Shown piece after piece: positions 5,681 to 7,050 of a DNA stretch of 7,050 nt (positions are counted from its first letter, which is position 1; every line of letters starts with the position of its first letter). The stretch is from an uncultured Campylobacter sp. (GTDB lineage Bacteria > Campylobacterota > Campylobacteria > Campylobacterales > Campylobacteraceae), in assembly GCF_938045775.1 (NCBI RefSeq), contig NZ_CALIBH010000056.1:1-7050 (forward strand), read 5' to 3'. The position numbers and the translations under genes were made by a program. The notes under the pieces were generated by a model. It was not told where the DNA came from, did not search any database, and was given only the letters and a program-made list of their open reading frames with translations.

Positions 5681-6454
5681 GTGCGAAAGCTTTGGAAAAA
5701 CCCAAATTCTAACGCCCGCTTCGTAGCCACTGGATTTTGCGCGGCAAAATTTAAGAAACGCGGCGTTAAATTTTTCGCGCCGCAAAACGCAAGATTTTTT
5801 GCAACAAAATTTAGTAGCACGAAATTTTGCGGCACAGAGCCCGGAGCGCACAATGCCGCGCTTCGCGATTTTAAATTTTGCAATGAAACGCTTCGTCATA
5901 CGCGGCAAATTCGGCAATCACGACACTCGCATTTTAAATTTCTTGGCGCGAAATTTACGACCTACGGAACAGAATTTTTAGGGGCGAACTTTCGCAGAGC
6001 GGAATTCTGCAAATCAAAATTTATGGCACGTGGCGTTAAATTTTACAAAGCAGAATTGCGCGAGACGGATTTTTTAGCTCGCATTGCGAAATTTTATGCG
6101 GCTAAATTTCACGGCGCGAAATTTCACGAGATGAAGTTCCAGACGCCAAATTTAGAGCTTAAAATGAAATTTAACGCAGCGAAATTCGGCGAGGTAAAAT
6201 TCCGCGATGGCGCGCTTTTTAAATTTATCGCCGCAAAAGGGCTGCGACGCAGTCCTAGCCTTTACGCCGCCACGCCCTTTAAATTTATCGCGCTGCAAAA
6301 CGCGGGATTTTTTGCAACAAAATTCAGCGAAACGGAATTTTGCGGCGTAAAATTTCATAAAACAAGATTACGTCGCGCAAAATTTTATACCGCGGAATTT
6401 GTGGCGAAGTGCGAGAAATTTCGCGGCGCGGAGCGGCACGGAGCGGGTGCGTGA
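5681..6454 (+). CDS. Pentapeptide-repeat-like protein between serS and nadD
   Basis: This 257-codon frame starts at GTG, 7 bp after serS, and ends in a GTGA overlap with nadD, so it is probably co-translated. The product is basic and dominated by (A/T/V)-x-(F/L)-x-x repeats. Phe or Leu recurs every five residues at 99-104-109-114, 121-126-131, 138-143-148-153-158, 164-169-174 and 215-220-225-230-235-240, with a few seven-residue steps. Examples are LGANFRRAEFCKSKF and YAAKFHGAKFHEMKF. Pentapeptide repeats fold into a right-handed quadrilateral beta helix; here the usual Asp/Asn before the central residue is mostly Lys or Glu. Most repeats are AAATTT in DNA, yet several keep the protein pattern with other codons (ACG GAT TTT, GCG AAC TTT, ACA AGA TTA, GCA GAA TTG), which favours real coding. 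No signal peptide or membrane helix is evident. Function is unknown; a non-translated repeat array is the alternative. Confidence 0.55.
   Translation: MRKLWKNPNSNARFVATGFCAAKFKKRGVKFFAPQNARFFATKFSSTKFCGTEPGAHNAALRDFKFCNETLRHTRQIRQSRHSHFKFLGAKFTTYGTEFLGANFRRAEFCKSKFMARGVKFYKAELRETDFLARIAKFYAAKFHGAKFHEMKFQTPNLELKMKFNAAKFGEVKFRDGALFKFIAAKGLRRSPSLYAATPFKFIALQNAGFFATKFSETEFCGVKFHKTRLRRAKFYTAEFVAKCEKFRGAERHGAGA
5766..5835. repeat. Direct repeat, copy 1 (partner at 6279-6348)
   Basis: This 70-bp segment recurs 513 bp downstream with about 58 matching positions by eye, including the identical core GATTTTTTGCAACAAAATT. The offset is a multiple of three, so both copies are read in the same frame, giving QNARFFATKFSSTKFCGTE here and QNAGFFATKFSETEFCGVK in the second copy. 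It shows that the open frame grew at least partly by internal duplication. Confidence 0.8.
6279..6348. repeat. Direct repeat, copy 2 (partner at 5766-5835)
   Basis: Second copy of the in-frame 70-bp duplication. A shorter third relative lies just upstream at about 6217-6238, where CTTTTTAAATTTATCG resembles CCCTTTAAATTTATCG at 6275-6290; both encode FKFIA. Confidence 0.8.
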
Positions 6455-7050
6455 AAATCGCACTTTTCGGCGGCAGTTTCGATCCGCCGCACGCAGGACA
6501 CGACGCCGCGGTGAAGGCGATCTTATCAAGTCTAAAGCCCGATTTGCTGATCATAATGCCGTCGTTTCTAAACCCGTTTAAAAAGAGCTTTTCGGCGCCT
6601 CCGCAACTGCGGCTTAGATGGTGCCGCGCGCTGTGGAACGACGCCCCGGGCGTGGAGGTAAGCGATTATGAAATTTCGCAAAACCGCCCGGTACCCACGA
6701 TACAAAGCGTGAAATTTCTGCTCGAAAAATACGGCGCGAACGGCAAAATCGCGGCGGAAATGGCAGCCTCGACGAGCGAAACCCCGACAGCCGTAACGGA
6801 TAGGGCTTTACCTAACGGCGCAAATATTGCGAATAAAATTTCTGCCGGTGCCTATACTCCTGGCAGCGCGGGCGAAATTTTACCCGAGAAGACGAACGGG
6901 GCTTTGCCGTGCGATATAGGTAAAATTCTAAGCAGCGACGCCTGCTCCGCCGATATTACGGGCGGGACGAGCATCCCCGCTAACGCAAAAAACGAAGCTA
7001 TGCAAGGCGGAATGGCGGATCAAATTTCGGTTGGTAGCAAAAGCGAAATG
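6451..7050 (+). CDS. nadD: Nicotinate-nucleotide adenylyltransferase NadD, partial, with a large insertion
   Basis: The enzyme adenylates nicotinate mononucleotide in NAD synthesis. The start is GTG (6451), overlapping the upstream stop as GTGA; 200 codons are present and the frame runs off the window. Residues 1-97 match NadD: the nucleotidyltransferase motif GGSFDPPHAGH (7-17, histidines 14 and 17), IIMPSFLNPFKK (34-45), LRLRWCRALW (53-62) and the segment up to SVKFLLEKYG (86-95). The family then normally continues within a few residues into the strand IYLIIGAD. Instead a Gly/Ala/Ser/Thr-rich stretch of at least 100 residues follows (from about 98 to the window end), with loosely repeated ALP...GKI units and AAATTT or AAATTC words in the DNA. 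It is either an in-frame insertion or a disrupted gene; the window ends too early to tell. Confidence 0.85.
   Translation, partial: MKIALFGGSFDPPHAGHDAAVKAILSSLKPDLLIIMPSFLNPFKKSFSAPPQLRLRWCRALWNDAPGVEVSDYEISQNRPVPTIQSVKFLLEKYGANGKIAAEMAASTSETPTAVTDRALPNGANIANKISAGAYTPGSAGEILPEKTNGALPCDIGKILSSDACSADITGGTSIPANAKNEAMQGGMADQISVGSKSEM
6745..7050. other. Low-complexity insertion inside nadD (right end not reached)
   Basis: This segment separates the recognisable N-terminal part of NadD from the rest of the domain. It stays in frame, and its protein contains degenerate repeats (RALPNGANIANKISAGA near 118-134 and GALPCDIGKILSSDA near 150-164) joined by polar residues. RAATTY words occur at intervals (near 6837, 6875, 6923, 7022). 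It does not show the pentapeptide pattern on either strand that I could find, so its origin may differ from the nikL and nikK-nikM segments. Confidence 0.55.

Noticed and set aside
5639..5917. Minus-strand open frame overlapping the serS end and the pentapeptide-like frame, also containing AKF motifs
   Set aside because: AAATTT is its own reverse complement, so KF appears on both strands. The repeats with altered codons keep the pattern only on the plus strand.

Overview
The window looks like a chromosomal segment from a Campylobacter-type epsilonproteobacterium of unusually high GC for the genus (C. gracilis or a relative would fit). I infer this from the promoter style (TATAAT or TAAAAT with T-rich flanks and a TTTGAGTATT -35 region), from the Campylobacterales-like SerS and NadD, and from a nickel ECF transporter with the NikK and NikL accessory proteins. 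Genus is an inference; species is a guess.

Layout. A tRNA-Glu(CTC) gene (43-119, +) converges on a six-frame minus-strand operon read 4282 to 163: nikK, an odd open frame, nikM, nikL, nikQ, nikO. NikM, NikL, NikQ and NikO are joined by 4-bp ATGA overlaps and make a membrane nickel importer (S component, accessory, T component, ATPase), with NikK in the periplasm. A 140-bp divergent region (4283-4422) carries promoters for nikK and serS and a GTAATA-N15-TATTAC dyad that could be a NikR-type operator. On the plus strand follow serS (4423-5673), a 257-codon pentapeptide-repeat-like frame (5681-6454) and nadD (6451 to the window end), packed with a 7-bp gap and then a GTGA overlap.

The unusual layer is a sequence family rich in the palindromic word RAATTY (mostly AAATTT), often on a 15-bp grid. 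Read on the plus strand it gives pentapeptide repeats of the form (A/T/V)-x-(F/L)-x-x. One copy is an intact open frame (5681-6454). A second lies antisense between nikK and nikM and is broken by frameshifts or stops (about 2874-3390). A third is buried antisense in the NikL linker as 33-bp tandem units. Related RAATTY-rich insertions enlarge NikO (about 40 residues) and probably NadD (at least 100 residues). The same DNA word is therefore read as KF, KI/EI or QN/EN in different genes. Since RAATTY is the reported C. jejuni CtsM methylation motif needed for natural transformation, these arrays could be a DNA-uptake-related feature; that part is hypothesis.
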